Assembly (NCBI GenBank): GCA_016195085.1
Contig: JACQAG010000018.1
Location: 58,208 to 122,207 of the forward strand
DNA length: 64,000 nucleotides
Direction: 5' to 3'
From: Pseudomonadota bacterium
GTDB taxonomy: Bacteria > Pseudomonadota > Alphaproteobacteria > SHVZ01
Below the pieces are notes generated by a model, which was given only the letters and a program-made list of their open reading frames with translations, was not told the origin of the DNA and did no database searches. Within the stretch, counting starts at the first letter, position 1. The number at the start of each line of letters is the position of its first letter. A program made the translations under genes and the position numbers. Positions 63,973-64,000 of this stretch are shown piece after piece.

Positions 63973-64000
63973 ATGGGCAGATCAGCGAAGCCGGCGCGGC
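63973..64000 (+). CDS. Possible start of an IS5-type transposase (runs off the window)
   Basis: Only nine codons are visible (MGRSAKPAR). This beginning resembles transposases that start with SAKPARYRTTNW, and the preceding 100 bp (63890-63972) are unlike the other intergenic sequences, consistent with an IS left end. The 63745-63972 stretch otherwise shows no gene. Very tentative. Confidence 0.25.

Overview
This window looks like the chromosome of a free-living alphaproteobacterium, probably near the Rhodospirillales. The evidence is high GC with strong third-position GC bias, a cysE-iscR-headed ISC iron-sulfur operon, a HscB with an N-terminal zinc finger, a GlnE/Bcp pair, MucR and SPW-repeat protein relatives, and alphaproteobacterial palindromic repeats between genes. 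This placement is inference from gene families; there is no rRNA in the window.

Layout. 1-6.3 kb: 3' end of a GH31 glycosidase, then an OPT-type transporter and a fused HyuA-HyuB hydantoinase/oxoprolinase on the minus strand. 6.4-15.9 kb: a decayed genomic island at a tRNA-Met(CAU) gene. It has a degenerate full-length tRNA copy on the left, the intact tRNA on the right, and a 44-bp exact copy of the tRNA 3' half inside. It carries a SagB-type double-nitroreductase fused to a ThiD start, a TenA remnant, a betaine-homocysteine methyltransferase relative, an SPW protein, a secreted cupin, a MASE1-PAS protein, and broken MucR, serine-resolvase and XRE-antitoxin genes. 15.9-20.6 kb: mnmA, an Ada-AlkA fusion with an overlapping ogt, an ArsR-like regulator and a DUF1127 protein.

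20.7-28.6 kb: the complete ISC operon, read leftwards from an IscR-type promoter: cysE, iscR, a NifS-like desulfurase, iscS, iscU, iscA, hscB, hscA, fdx, iscX. 28.7-37.6 kb: alpha/beta hydrolase, tyrS, a very large YhdP/AsmA-like protein, glnE and bcp. 37.8-42.3 kb: an AT-richer cassette of three translationally coupled genes (unknown, UvrD-like helicase, unknown) inserted at the 3' end of a FemAB-like acetyltransferase gene. It is bracketed by an exact 69-bp direct repeat. I regard this as the best candidate for an undescribed, probably defensive, system.

42.2-52.4 kb: catabolic genes for amino-acid-like compounds: RidA, class III aminotransferase, ATC hydrolase, an SHMT-like enzyme with a divergent Lrp regulator, class II aldolase, amidase, a PanE-like reductase and a fatty acid desaturase. 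52.4-57.4 kb: long perfect palindromes and two convergent hybrid histidine kinases. 57.5-64 kb: a signal-peptide-less periplasmic-binding-like protein, a MetE-like enzyme, an M19 dipeptidase, a Gfo/Idh/MocA oxidoreductase, a PhyH dioxygenase, and a HigA-like antitoxin fused to DUF2442. What may be the first codons of an IS5-type transposase touch the right edge.

Identifications rest on reading translated sequence and recalled family motifs; no database search was run.
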